Shown here piece after piece: positions 23,978 through 36,611 of a DNA stretch of 64,000 bases; within the stretch, counting starts at the first letter, position 1; each line of letters opens with the position of its first letter. Below the pieces are notes generated by a model. That model saw only the letters and a list, made by a program, of their open reading frames with translations. It did no database searches and was not told where the DNA came from. This DNA is from Blastomyces gilchristii SLH14081. Lineage: Eukaryota; Ascomycota; Eurotiomycetes; Onygenales; Ajellomycetaceae. The DNA lies in the NCBI RefSeq assembly GCF_000003855.2, contig NW_003101677.1, positions 2,546,573-2,610,572 on the forward strand, in the 5' to 3' direction. A program made the position numbers and the translations under genes.

Positions 23978-24286
23978 TTTCAAGCTCTGTCAATCAGTAA
24001 CTATCTGTTATAACTGAAAGAATTAGAAACTTGTATACTTTAATCTCTATAAATTCTACTACAGACACTTAGAAGTAGTTATCTGAATTATAAATAATCT
24101 CTATAAAAGAAGTCTTAGAGAACTTATTAATTACTTATAAGATATTATTCTCTATATCTATAACAGAGAAACTTTTCAAACTTATAAATAAATTAATCTC
24201 AGTAAAGAACACTCTTGAGTATCTTTTATAAGACTAAGCTATTTTTCTATAAGAAATACTTACTATTTATAAACACTCTTAAACTA

Positions 24287-26010
24287 TTATTATTATTATT
24301 CTTCAATTATAGATGTTTGCAGTCAGAGACTATGACATCTATCTGAGAATTAAAAGTTCTCAGAGTTTTTCCTATATCTATAAAGATAACTATCATACAT
24401 TCACCAATTTCAGATATGCAAAATCAGGAAATTTCAGCCCAGAATACAAAAACTGTTTATAAATTACAGTGTTTTAACATCTTCTGATACTCTGAAATCA
24501 TTTGACAATATCATGACAAAAGAAAAGAGAACACAGTCTTAAAGATAGACATATTAAATAGATAGATAGAAAAGAATAGAAAGGAAAAAATAAAGTAAAA
24601 TAAAGAGAGACTGTAATAAAACAAATTCTTAAAAGATAGTATATAGCTGTTTTAATAGACTATATCTGATTAATTTCCTTCTTTTCATATTCAGATATTT
24701 CTGAATTCAGTTATTTTCTTATAGCTGCTTGAGTTTCTGATAGAAAGTCTATTAAGTATTTAATTCCTGTCTCAGTTGAGAATAAGAATCTCATATTTAA
24801 TTAATTTAGATTATACTTCTCTTTCAATCTGACTCTGAGACTATTGTATAATGTACAGTGTATTATAATATACTCAGAATTCTCATTTGTATTACAGAAT
24901 AAGCATTCTATTGAATCAAATCTATCATTAAATCTTTGTATATAAGATTTGAAATAGTCATGTTCTAGTTTTAGCTGTATTATAGATGAGAATATTTTCT
25001 TTTTATATTTAATTAAACAAGATTTTCACTTGAGTTTTATTTTAAATCTTGAATAATATATACTCTTCTTTTGTTTCTGCCAGCTTTCATTTCACTTGTC
25101 TAAATAAGATTCTTTTATTTTTCTCTTTATAAAAGATCAGGACATAATTTTTTGAATAGATCTGCTTAGTTCTGAACCTTTTTTTACAGCTGAATCAGCC
25201 AACTCATTGTCATGAATATTCATATGAGCAGGAACTCAGTGCAGATGAATTATCAGCTTTGACTACAGACACTAGTCACCCGCAGAATGCATCTTAAGCT
25301 AATTACATTTAACTCTCTATAATTAACTGATCACTGTGTCTGTTCTCTCAGGCCAGTCACTAATTTTCAGAGATGTTAGTTAGTGACTGTCATCACTCAC
25401 TTGATGATGTACACACTAAGCTTCCGGTTGCTGATCTCAGCATCATTAGATGCTCATAGGCCTATCAATCAGTTATTGTGACCTCACTCTGTGTTAGAAA
25501 CTAATCATAGACTTGATGACTGCAGTTCTCTCTGCCAGTATTAGAGATTGACAGTGAGCTTGCAGACTCTAGCATATCAGAGTGCTCTGTCTAGAACCTA
25601 GATACATATCTAGACCTGCTAGTTAAGTGATTTTCAAAATCATTCTCTGTATTTAAGAGAAAGCTAGGCTCTGATGACAGTCCTAGTTAGAGACTTGCTT
25701 AAGTAGTGTATAATCACTACATTAGACTTGACTCTATATTATTAGAACCTTGATGAGTGTACAGTAGAATAGTGAGACATTGACATCTTATATCAGCTCT
25801 GATGAGTGTTTGTAGAATCTCACTTAACTAGTGACTTGACTTACAGTAGAGAGTTCTACCTCATATCAAGCCTTATTAATTAGGCTCAGCCTCTATTACA
25901 TGAGGGCTTTCATGGGTAAGAAGTGACAGATGTCAGCAGTGAGATTCAAACTCACACATCTCTAATATGTGCAGCCTTGATTATCAGTCTTATCAACTGA
26001 GCCACGCTGG
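24287..26010 (-). mobile_element. Chimeric retrocopy: tRNA-like head joined to a LINE 3' end
   Basis: A perfect 13-bp duplication, CACTCTTAAACTA, lies at 24274-24286 and 26011-26023, so the whole 1.7-kb unit inserted at once. Read on the minus strand it starts at the right edge with a tRNA-like sequence (about 26010-25927), continues through about 660 bases of unknown origin, and then from about 25262 becomes the 3' part of the Tad-like LINE (end of ORF2, 3' UTR, (AAT)n tail at 24287-24300). Such chimeras are known to arise when a LINE reverse transcriptase switches template. The middle part retains more GC than the LINE part. Confidence 0.75.
25927..26010 (-). other. tRNA-like sequence heading the chimera
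   Basis: The minus strand reads CCAGCGTGGCTCAGTTGATA (A-box-like) and, downstream, GTGAG-TTTGAAT-CTCAC (a T-arm with B-box), followed by TGCTGAC, which would pair with the 5' GCCAGCG after RIP-like decay. The anticodon region is irregular and the isotype cannot be assigned. It is treated as the internal Pol III promoter of a tRNA-derived SINE rather than a working tRNA. Confidence 0.5.
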
Positions 26011-27569
26011 CACTCTTAAACTAAGTCTCTAGACATAATTTTCAAAGATACTTATAAACTGAAAAGAAACTTTCTTAAGTTATAACTACTTAAAATTACT
26101 TACTGAATTACAATCTATAAAAGCTTCTATAAGTTTATATTTAAAATTAACTTATAAGTTTAACTATGTAATATAAAAGATAAAGAAGCTATTATCTATA
26201 TAATAACAGATCTTTACTATACTGAAGTTAAGAACTGACTGAATTATTTAGAGAATAATTATAAAAGATCTTATTAATCTATTCTTAAGATCTATTTAGA
26301 GAATAAGTTAAAAGACTTTATAAGTTGAATAGAGAATATCTGAACTATAATTATTAATATTAGAAAAAGAGATAAGAAATCTGATAAAGACTACTTATAG
26401 TACTTTATAAAATTATAATATAAATTAAAATCTGTGAAAACAGAGCCCTGAAATAAGATCTGAATAATAATATTTATACAGAGACTGAATAAAGATATAT
26501 AGAATAAGCTTATTAAATAAAACTCTAAGTTCTTAACTTTGAAGAAACTGATAACTTTTATTCACTGCTTATAAATCACTATAAGAGTTATAAATCTATA
26601 GAGAGTGAATCACTGATTAACTCTATAAGAGCTAGAATAACAGAGAATAGATTTACTAGAAAAAGATAATAAGATACAGAGAGATTCATATCTGACTATT
26701 AAATAAAAAGAGAGAGCTTTATAAGCTTCTGTAAATAGAGTATATAATAGAGAGATTAAGAAAAAGAGTCTTTATTTTATCTATTTTAAATCAGAATATC
26801 TCTGTACAAACTGTCTAAATAAATTAAAATAGAAATTTAAGAAATTATAAATAGAGTTAGTAACAGTCTTCTTAAGAGACTTAAAGCTGATATCTAAATC
26901 TGTTACTTTCTTAATAAAAATATATACTTATAAAAAGAGACTGTACTGTAGTACTATTACTCTATAAGTATAAGAAGTATTAATAAACTCAGAATTTCAA
27001 TTTACTATAGTGTCTCTAAAGCTTACAGAGTAAATAAGCTGAGTGATGAAAACTAAGAATCTGCTCTTATAATAAGTAAAATATGAAAACTCAGATCTGA
27101 GAACTGAGAGACTTATAAAAGTTATCTTTGAATTGTAAGATCTCTTCAGAATCTGAAGAAGATTTACAGAAACTATAATTATTATAGATATTATAGATAA
27201 TATATACTTAAGACTTATATAACTTTAAAGACATAATCTGTATATAACTGTTTATAAGTCAGGTTTATACTTTTAATCAGTATTAATAGACTTACTTACA
27301 GAGATAGAATCAGTTAATACTATAGAGTTAATTAGAGAAGATAAGCTCATCTATATAATAACTTTATAAATGTCTGAGAACTTCACAGTTATCAAAACTG
27401 AGCTTCAGATATTAGAGAAATACTGAGATCTTACAGAGATATTTAACTTAGTAAAGATAGCTAAGCTTCTATTTCACTGTGAGAAGAATCTGATAATAAA
27501 TTTAATAGAAGAGTAGAAACTCTTCTAAGAATTAATCTATAAGCTCTTTTATCATGAGACAGAGATCTT

Positions 27570-30500
27570 ACAGACTTATATAAAGAAGAATTTAAAGAAT
27601 AACTTTATTTAATCTTCATAGATCTCTGTAAAAGTCTCTGTGATATTTATAAAGAAGAAGAATAAAGATCTCAGATTATATATAAACTACTATAATCTGA
27701 ACTTTAAGACTATAAAGAGTTACTATTCTCTATCTCTAATTAAGAATGTGATTAACTATCTCACAGAAGCTGTTATATTCATATAACTGAATATAATTAA
27801 TATATATACACAGCTGTGAATACAGTCTGAGAATAAATAAAAGACTATCTTTAGAACTGTACTGAGATTATTTAAATATCTAGTAATATCTTTTAGTTTA
27901 ATTAATACTCTTATAATATTTCAGTCTTTTATTAATAAAATACTTTATATATATCTGAATGTCTTTATAATAATATATCTGAATAATGTAATAATATACT
28001 TTATAAAGAAGAAAGAACATACTGAGCATGTATAAAGTATGTTAAAGGCCTTAGATAAGGCAGAACTATATATTAAGCTTATAAAGTATAACTTTAGTAT
28101 CTGTCAGATTAATTTCCTAGAATATGTAATTACTGTAGATAATATTCAGATAAAATCTTCATAGATTAAGACTATTCTATTATAATTAAAGTTAACTAGT
28201 ATTTATGAGATTCAGATCTTTCTGAGCTTTGTGAATTTCTATAGATAATTTATCTTTATATTTATAAGAATCTTCTTAGTTCTTACAGATATACTGAAGA
28301 GTGAAGATAAGAAGAAATTATCTTATAAATAAAGAATGAAAAGATTATTAAGAAGAGAGAGATGTAAGAACTTTCTTATCTCAGAAGCTTATAAAATCTT
28401 TATAAAATTGAAATAGATATTTATAAATAGAGTAATACTGTTTCACTTTAATCTCTTACTTTTAATCAGATTAAAGATAGATATCTTCTTCTTTACAATT
28501 TCAGAAATAGTCTTATAACTATAGTTAAATAAGAACTGAGTTTCAGTGATTCTTTTCTTATAAAAGATGTAACTTATAAAGATTAACTATAATATTTATA
28601 ATTAGAAGCTTCTTATAATAGTGAAATTCTTTTATTACTTATATTACTACTTTGAGAGTCTTATAATAGTGATTACTATTAGAACTAGTTATAAAAGCTT
28701 ATAATAATTTACTTTAATTAAGAAACTCTTACAGTAGTAGATTCACTGAGTTCAGAGACTGAGTGAGTTCTGATTCAAGATAGAGTATATTAAGAGAATT
28801 AAGAACTCAGTGAATAAACTCTCTTACAGGTCTGACTATATTAAGAAGATCAGAGTGATAGATATAGAGAGACTAGAGAAAGTAGAAAAGCTTTATAAAA
28901 TACTCAGACTAAGTATTATAAAGAAATTGACTGAAGAGTCTCTCAATCTCTTATAAAAGAAGAGAGAGAAGAGAGAAAAGAAGCCTGTATAACTACTCTC
29001 TATAATACTGAAATTTAACACTCTGAGAATCTCTGCAAGAATTCTTGAAGAGAGTATCTATAATCTGAAGAGTTTATAAGCTTTGAAAAGTATTACAGAA
29101 GACCTGATGTAAGAGAAAACAGAGAATAAGTCTTTATAAGATCTTCTATTCAGATTGTCTGAACTGTAACTAAAGAATAAATATACTCAGTATATTCAGA
29201 AGCTGCTCATAACAGAGATTAACTCTGTAGAAATAAAGAATTAAAGAGACTTAAATAATCTCTTATAAAGAGAGAGCTGAATTTATATACTTATAAATAA
29301 GTTTTTATATATAGAACTTATTAAAAGATATCATGACTCTTCTCTAGCAGATTATTTTACAGATACTAGAACTTATAAGTTATTTATAAGAAAATACTTC
29401 TAGCTGAAGATGTGAGAACTTGTGAAGAAGATAGTGAATTCTTATACTATTTATCAGAATTCATGAGTAGTGTAGTTCAGATTATATAAGGAACTTACTT
29501 CTGTACTTATCTTATAAGAATCTTGAGAATAGCTAGAAATGAATACTCTTATAAGTCTCTCTGAAAGTAAGAACATATATAATACCTGTTTTAACAGTGT
29601 ACTGATAATAGTAGATCACTTCATCAAGATAACATACTTTATATTCACTTATAAAAACTTAAAGTTAAAGAATTTAACTTATATCTTCATCTGTAATATG
29701 ATCTGATTATATGAATTATCTGTAAACATTATCTCAGATAGAGAATTAATTTTCATAGAGAAGTTCTGATCTGATCTGATAACTATACTAAAGATCTTAT
29801 AAGATCTAAGTACAGCTTTTTCTTAATAGACAGATGATCAGATAGAATATCTGATAAGTATATTAAAACAGTATCTATAGTGCTTTGTTAATTATATTTA
29901 GAATGACTGAATATATTAATTACTACTTACAGAGTTTGTATACAACAACTCAAAGCATATTAGTATAGATAAAACTCTCTTTGAGATACTCACTAAAACT
30001 TACTTATGAATAATCTTAATAAACCTGTGAGAGTATATTATAGAGTGTGATAATATCTGTGAATAGACTGAGAGAATTCAGAATATCTGAGAGAAAGTCT
30101 GTGAATTCTTAAGAAAGATCTAAGAGTATCAGAAGAGATACTATAACTTCAAGCATATTATAAAAAGTTTCAAGAAAGATGATAAAGTCTGACTAAGTTT
30201 AGAAAATATCATCACATAGAAATCTAGTAAGAAGCTGAATCTCTTATAAATAGAGTCTTATAAGATTATGAAGAAAGTTAGCTCACAGTTCTATAGATTA
30301 AAATTATTATCTAAGTTACAGATATATAATATTTTTCATATCTCTTTACTCTGTGAATATAAGAAATTCTTAGAAGAGAGCTCTGTGACTTATCACTCTA
30401 TTTATAAAGTACTAGAGAGTGAAAGAGAATATCAGATCAAAGAAATTATTAACTCAGAGAAGTAAGATTATAAGCTCTGATTTAAGATTCAGTAATAAGA

Positions 30501-30620
30501 ATATTCTGATAAGATGAATAAGTTCACTTAAGAATTATCTGAATAGATAAGATATCTGTAGAAACTGAGACATAACTTTCATACTGTGAATTCTGATAAG
30601 TTAGAATGATACAGTCTTTA
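27570..30620 (+). pseudogene. Chromovirus pol (RT, RNase H, integrase, chromodomain), decayed
   Basis: RT starts near 27655 (LRLYINYYNLN..TIKSYYSLSL, the gypsy RT core). The YLDD active-site box is changed to YLNN at about 27979-27990 and a former Trp nearby reads TGA. The RNase H region spans about 28400-28750. Integrase at 29590-29980 retains SDRE and TDDQIEYL, two of the DDE positions. The open frame 30268-30465 (YRLKLLSKLQIYNIFHISLL) is the integrase C-terminus leading into a chromodomain (YQIKEIINSEK, then a WKEY-like block to ~30600), which places the element in the chromoviruses. Dozens of TGA/TAA/TAG codons make it non-functional. Confidence 0.85.
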
Positions 30621-31126
30621 CTAAGAACCTGATTATGATAAAGATATTATTACTGTTATTTATACACTCTAGTTTATAAGATAATGAGTTTCTACTGAGA
30701 TGAACAGTCTGCAGTATATATAAAGAGAAGAAGAAATTATATGCTTATTAAAGTTAAAAAATCAAGAAAATAAAAACAGAGCTGTGAACACAATTTAGAG
30801 ATTAATAAAGAAAAAATAAAGAAAACTTATACTTATATTCTTAATATCTGTGATACTTAATCTCTCTATAACTATCAATTCTTCTTTTTAAAGAAGCAGA
30901 GAGTATTATATCTATGATACAGATAATTATTATATTTGATATAAAGACTTCCAGAAATACACAGACTTCAGAGAAGTCAGATATCAGAGTATATACAGTT
31001 ACAGCAGAGTCTTAAGAGCTGATTATCTATATATATAATCAGATATCTCTTATGAAGCTGTATCTGCTTTCTCAGTTATACTGAAGTATTTAGCTCAGAA
31101 ATAATTGAGATATAAAGAGAGAGATG

Positions 31127-31226
31127 NNNNNNNNNNNNNNNNNNNNNNNNNNNNNNNNNNNNNNNNNNNNNNNNNNNNNNNNNNNNNNNNNNNNNNNNNN
31201 NNNNNNNNNNNNNNNNNNNNNNNNNN
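31127..31226. other. Assembly gap (100 N)
   Basis: Exactly 100 N, a conventional placeholder. It falls in the 3' non-pol region of the chromovirus; the inverted copy near 59.77-59.9 kb covers the same part. Confidence 0.99.
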
Positions 31227-31379
31227 ATTTATAACATTTATATTATCTTAATTATCTGAATTTTATAAGTATGCTGAGAACTTATCTCTCATTGACAATG
31301 AGATTGCAGAAATGTACTGTAATATAAGAATTATTAATAGAGAATCTAGACATATTGATATATATCTGATCAGAGATTA

Positions 31380-31760
31380 TGTGAGTTAAAAGAGAATAAT
31401 TATAGACTCACAGAGCTGCAGAAGACACTGATAACACTAAGAGCTTTATATAAACTGTTAGCTAGAGTCTGTAAGAAATTACTTACAGAGAGACTTACAG
31501 CAAAGAGCAGAACTACACTGCTTAAAGTCAGAGACTAATCTGAGAAAGATACAGAATTAGCTGCTGATCTGAAGATCAGATATAATAACAGAACTAAGAG
31601 AGATAAAGATGCTATTATAAGTGATAGTATCTCTGCTTCATCAGTTAGTAAAAAGTGATTAGAAGAGTTATAGAGACACTTATAAAAAGCTCAGCAGTGA
31701 TCAGATATTATTTATAAAGATATTAAAATTAAAAAAAAAATTTATTCTTAAGAAGTTCTT
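31380..31760 (+). pseudogene. Extra frame between chromovirus pol and 3' LTR
   Basis: A frame reading LQKTLITLRALYKLLARVC and continuing with Lys/Arg/Glu-rich helical sequence is recognisable here and, aligned residue for residue, on the minus strand at about 59.62-59.28 kb in the second chromovirus copy (LQKTLTTLRALQELLTRVC). Being shared by two copies and lying beyond the chromodomain, it may be a third gene of this family. No known domain is recognised; a coiled coil is plausible. Both copies have stops. Confidence 0.4.
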
Positions 31761-31940
31761 GAATTAATATACAGATATTGTTAGAAACACTCTCTCTCTA
31801 TTATCTGAGTGAAAACACTTCACAGATAAATAAGAATACTTACAGTTTATAAAAATAAGAGCTGTTATAAAAAAAGAAAAAAGAAGATAAGATTTTATAA
31901 ATGAATCTGAGATATTTATACTACTTTAAAGAGATTTATT

Positions 31941-32315
31941 ATTATTATTATTATTATTATTCTTCCATTATACTCATATGCAAGCGGAGCTTATGATGAG
32001 TCCTTGCGTGATGTTAAATACAGGTCAAGTGTTGATTATACAGGAGGAAATACAGGTGTTGAGACCACACCAAGATAACAAGAACATAGGAAAATACAAA
32101 GGAGTGACAATTAGATACATGCGATAATAACTTCCCAGCCCAGGAACATAGAGCAATTCATTGAAGCGATTTGTACACCTCTGTATTTATTAGGAACCTG
32201 AGGTGCTTGAGTTCCGGATTTAATGTATCCCCTGCGGGTTTTGAACCCACGCGCCTTGGTTTCCCACGCCAAGGTGCTACCAGGTGGCCGCATTAACCAT
32301 TCGGCCACCGGGGCA
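31941..32315 (-). mobile_element. tRNA-derived SINE, copy 1 (complete)
   Basis: TSD AAAGAGATTTATT at 31928-31940 and 32316-32328. On the minus strand it begins GCCCCGGTGGCCGAATGGTT, with an A-box, a GGTTCAAAACC B-box, a ~280-base unique body and an (AAT)n tail. The head resembles a class II (Ser/Leu-like) tRNA with a long variable arm. Inserted in the chromovirus. It keeps many CpG and CC/GG, so it is younger or less mutated than its host. Confidence 0.92.
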
Positions 32316-32918
32316 AAAGAGATTTATTTATACTATGAGTGATTTCACAGAACAGTCAGATTACTTTAGTAAATAAAGAGTGATTATAAATTACAGATCT
32401 GAATATTTCTATATAACTATAAAGAGTGATTATAGACTGTAGATATCTTGATTCTATAATTCTACAGAGTTAGTAAAAGAATGAAAAATTCCTCACAATT
32501 CTACAGTGTTAAAGAATGTTAATTTGTAAGAATAAGTGAAAGATTAACTTATAAATACTTCTCTTTGATAAGAGTGATCTTACAGAGAGTGATTCATCTG
32601 TGAGATGAATCTGTGTAATAATCACACAAGAATCTTGTGAAAATAATTAAGAGTTAACTGAAACTCTTCTATATGAAAGATATGAGATAAATCTGTATAA
32701 TAGTCAGAGAAGAATCTGCAGACTATAAAGAATCTTATGAAATAAGAAACTGAGTGACAGACTCTTTTCTCTTTACAGTAACAAGGGATTTTTCCTCACT
32801 AAGATTTTTTTTTATAGATATAAAGAATTTTTAGTGAGTATCACTGCAGTGCTGAGCTGATTCTACAAAGTCACTCAGTAAAAGACTTCACAGACAAAGC
32901 CTTAGAGAGAAAAGAGTA

Positions 32919-33176
32919 TGTAAGAAATCTCACTTCTTATAGATTCTTTATCTCTATTTCTATCTCTTATATAATTAATAGAGTTAGTGACTCTTGACTA
33001 CATACAACTATATAGACTGAAGTTTGTGAATACTATTCACAACTTAGCTTGAATGCTATTATACATTTAATCTCTACATTTTATCTTTCTACTGTGAATA
33101 CTTCTAGTAGTTAACAGTACATATCACATCAAGCTGCAAACACCCGAATAATCGCCTGCGAGCACTTATTCTTACA
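32919..33176 (+). repeat. Chromovirus right LTR (258 bp)
   Basis: TGTAAGAA...TTCTTACA, followed by the GTGAA target duplication. Pairs with 23720-23977. Confidence 0.9.
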
Positions 33177-33254
33177 GTGAAAGAAGAGATCTTACTGACT
33201 GTGAAGTAATTTCACACAGTCAATATTATTAATAAGAAGCAAATCAGTTCTATG

Positions 33255-33759
33255 TAGACTGACCGTGTGACCGTGTCTGAGACCAGGATCCGATTTTTTG
33301 ATAGTCTCATTACTAATGCGACTGATCTCATTACACAGTTTTAACATTAGATAGTTATCTTATACTGTCTCAGTGAGACTTACTGTCTACTCTTATCACA
33401 TTCTTCAAATGAGATCATGATTTTCACTTCTCAATTTAAATTATTTTTATTGCTTTAAATGACTTTAAATCTCATTTCAGTGTTACCAAAAAGTGTTACT
33501 TTTTAAAACATTAAAAATAGTCTAAAGAAAACCTTAAAATGTCTAAAAATAGTAACTTTATGTCAAGAATGAGATTAAATGAGATCAAATGAGATCACTT
33601 TCTCATTTTTTTCAAGTTATGGTTTCATTTTAAGATCTGATATATAGTCACTTTGCATGTTTTTTAATGACTAGTCCCAGCGGGATTCACATCAAGAAAT
33701 GTATGAGACCAGATCAAATGAGATCAAACGTGAAATTCATGATCTCAGCAGTCAGTCTA
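33255..33759 (+). mobile_element. hAT-type MITE, copy 1 (505 bp)
   Basis: Starts TAGACTGACCGTGTGACCGT and ends CAGTCAGTCTA; perfect 8-bp TSD GTTCTATG at 33247-33254 and 33760-33767. No coding capacity. The 8-bp duplication and short TIRs fit hAT. Inserted in copia gag. Confidence 0.92.
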
Positions 33760-34559
33760 GTTCTATGAAGAATGTGAGTAACACTATACAACAATTTTAG
33801 AAAGAACATAATATACAACTATATAATCATATATAATCTGTGATTGCTTCACAGGTAAAATCTCATTTTACAGTATCAAAGAAATTCAAGCTATTCATCT
33901 ACACTCTATGAAAGATTATAGAGAAGAATTTCACTGAAAGACCTGTTATTAGAAGAATAAGATTGTATAGAAAAATTATAACTCTGTCTGCTAAGACTAA
34001 GAGCTCTGATCAGATCTTTATTAAATATTTAATTACTATATAGACTAAATATATATCTCTAAAGTTTAAGACTGAGAACTACATGTTTTTTAACTGTCTG
34101 CTTACTGAAGTAAGTGAGATATGAGCATCATTCATTAGAAACTGAATAAATCAGATTGATAAGAATGATAGTCAATCTCTTGAAACTGACTTTATAAGTC
34201 TTTATTAAGATATTTTACTACATCTTTCTGCAATGAGAGAAGTCTCACAGAATGTAATAATAAATACAGCTAATAATATGAGAAACTCAGATAATAAAAG
34301 AAAAAATAATAAGAGTACAGACTTCAAATCAGAATATAGAGAAAGTATAATAAAAATCTACTATCACTGTGACAGAGTTGATTATATTCAGAATAATTGT
34401 TAAAAGAAATACTCTGAGAAATATTCTATCAATTCTTATACTCTCAGAAAAGATAGTATCATAGAGATAAGAATGATATTAATGCTGAAACTGATTCTGT
34501 TCACAGTGTTACAGAACAAATATTCTGTTTAAGAGATAAGATTTATTCAAGTAATAACT

Positions 34560-35335
34560 TAATAAAGAATACTTGAATATTGAACTCTGAATTAGATGCT
34601 TATATCACATTCTATAGAGATCTTATTATAAGAGAAAAGAAGAATGTTAAATTATCATTAGCAATGATGAATAAAATCAAAGTCTCTGTCATAATAGTCA
34701 GAGATACAAGTATATCAGTTGAAGAATTAAATATGATATTAAATAATATCTGCTATGCTCTGAATTTGAAAGTAAATCTTATCAGTCTAGACAAGCTTGT
34801 ACAACAAGGCTACATCTTTAAGCAATTAATATATGAGAAAAATCACATTATATTGCTTCTATCTTCTGACAGAATGTTCTCTTTCATCACAAGATTAAAT
34901 GATAGAGATATCTATGAGTTGAAGAAGCTGATCATATACAGAGATCTGATTCATTTTTCTGCATCTGATAATAGTTTGACACCTATGAACTTTATATAAA
35001 CAACAGATAATGATGCAATATTAGCATTATCAGAGAGAAATGATATAAAGATTGTGAAATATATAATGATGAAATGACATCAGAAACTCGGACATCTTAA
35101 TCTGACTAATATTATCAAAATGATGACAGACTTACATCTAGAAATGAGAATTCTTGAACAACAGACTCTACTGTTTTGCAAGATCTGTCTGCAAGTCAAG
35201 ATGACATGTTCAATCTTTCAATCTATGATAAGAGCTATTAAGTCAGTGATGAGATTCTTCATTGATCTGATAGAAGAAGGAAAAACACTCTTTGATGAGA
35301 AAGACATACTCTCTAGAAGAGGTGTAAGCTACTGA
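34560..35335 (+). pseudogene. Copia protease and gag-pre-integrase region
   Basis: The 139-codon open frame at 34580-34999 begins just after the protease active-site block, which now reads ILNSE in place of LDSG-type sequence (Asp changed to Asn). It carries the copia hallmark LKVNLISLDKLVQQGYIF. The frame 35120-35335 contains CKICLQVKM, matching the gag-pre-integrase zinc-binding region that precedes integrase. This is the longest surviving open stretch of the element. Confidence 0.75.
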
Positions 35336-36571
35336 TTGAGAATTACTGATAATACTATACACTACTGATGAACAATTTTAATGATATTAAAAGAGGAATT
35401 AACAGCAAAGCTGATGAATTTTATAACAGATATAGAGATAACTATACAATGAAGAATTGAGATTCTTTATTGAGATAAAGAAAGAGAATTTATAAGTCAG
35501 AATCTTAAGATCTATTATCAGATCAAAGAAATTCTATATAAGATAATCACTTCTAATACATCACAATTCAATGATTCTGCGGAACACATCAATCATATTA
35601 TTACTGAAATGACAAGAAGTCTACTATTTAATAGTAGCTTAAAAAGAGATCTTTGAGAAGAGATAATACAGGCTGCAATTATAATGATTAATACATTCTC
35701 AATATCAATCAAGATATTCAGATGTACTGATGAGTCTTCACTTACACCTTTTAAGACATGAACTGAGGTACAACCCCCGGTTCACTGAATACATATATGA
35801 GAGTGTAAGGTCTACAAGAAGAATTTAAAAGTGTCTAGCAAGCTCAGAAATAGAACAGATAGCGGAGAATAATAATTAGTCAGTTATCAGAGACTACATT
35901 AATATCATCTATAAGATTCTGAAAGACAGTGCCTGAAAATCACATGAGATGTCATTTTTAATGAGAATGTTAACATAAAATCAACTGAATCTGTCAACAT
36001 AATCAAAGAGTCTATTGACTTTTCAGAAGAACTTGATATTCTGAACATTAATAAAGAATGATAACACTGCTTATTAAGATACCTAGCTAAGAAGAAGTCA
36101 GATATTTTGAAGATGATTATTAATAAGAACCTGGAAAATGTCACTGATTCAGTCTATCACTTGAATGATAATACACAGCTTATCAATAATAAGAACATGA
36201 AAGATTCTATCAATGAAGATGATTCTGTTCTTAGTATTCTTACTGATCACTCAATCACACTTGTAGAAGTCACAAGAAGCTCAGACTGAGATTATTAATA
36301 TAAGACAATGCAGAAGCAAGTCAAGATGTTTAAACAGTGAAAGATATACATTATTATTAAGAAAACACTAGATATGAATATTCTATCAGAGAAATGAGTG
36401 TTTGATCAGAAACTGAATAATAAAGAACACATTATTTAATTCTGAGTCTGTTGAGTGATTAGAGAGTTTCTACAGAAGTAAGATATTTATTATATAAAAT
36501 TATATACTGCAGTGATATCAGAACTCATATTACATAGCTTATTTACTATATCAACTGTCAATAAATGAAAA

Positions 36572-36611
<40 letters not shown>

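Larger units (their letters stand above)
23720..33176 (+). mobile_element. Ty3/gypsy chromovirus, full length with both LTRs
   Basis: LTRs 23720-23977 and 32919-33176 are each 258 bp, start TGTAAGAA and end TTCTTATA/TTCTTACA. Flanking ATGAA (23715-23719) and GTGAA (33177-33181) form a 5-bp TSD differing by one transition. Internal order is gag/protease (decayed), RT, RNase H, integrase, chromodomain, then an extra ~2-kb 3' region with an additional frame. It interrupts the copia gag. It is itself interrupted by the LINE-tRNA chimera (24287-26010), a SINE (31941-32315) and a 100-N gap (31127-31226). A second copy in reverse orientation starts at 58245. Confidence 0.9.

Noticed and set aside
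32230..32315. Genuine tRNA gene (A- and B-box present)
   Set aside because: The same sequence recurs at 41.2, 45.8, 47.1 and 57.5 kb, always with a fixed body, an (AAT)n tail and TSDs, so it is a SINE head.
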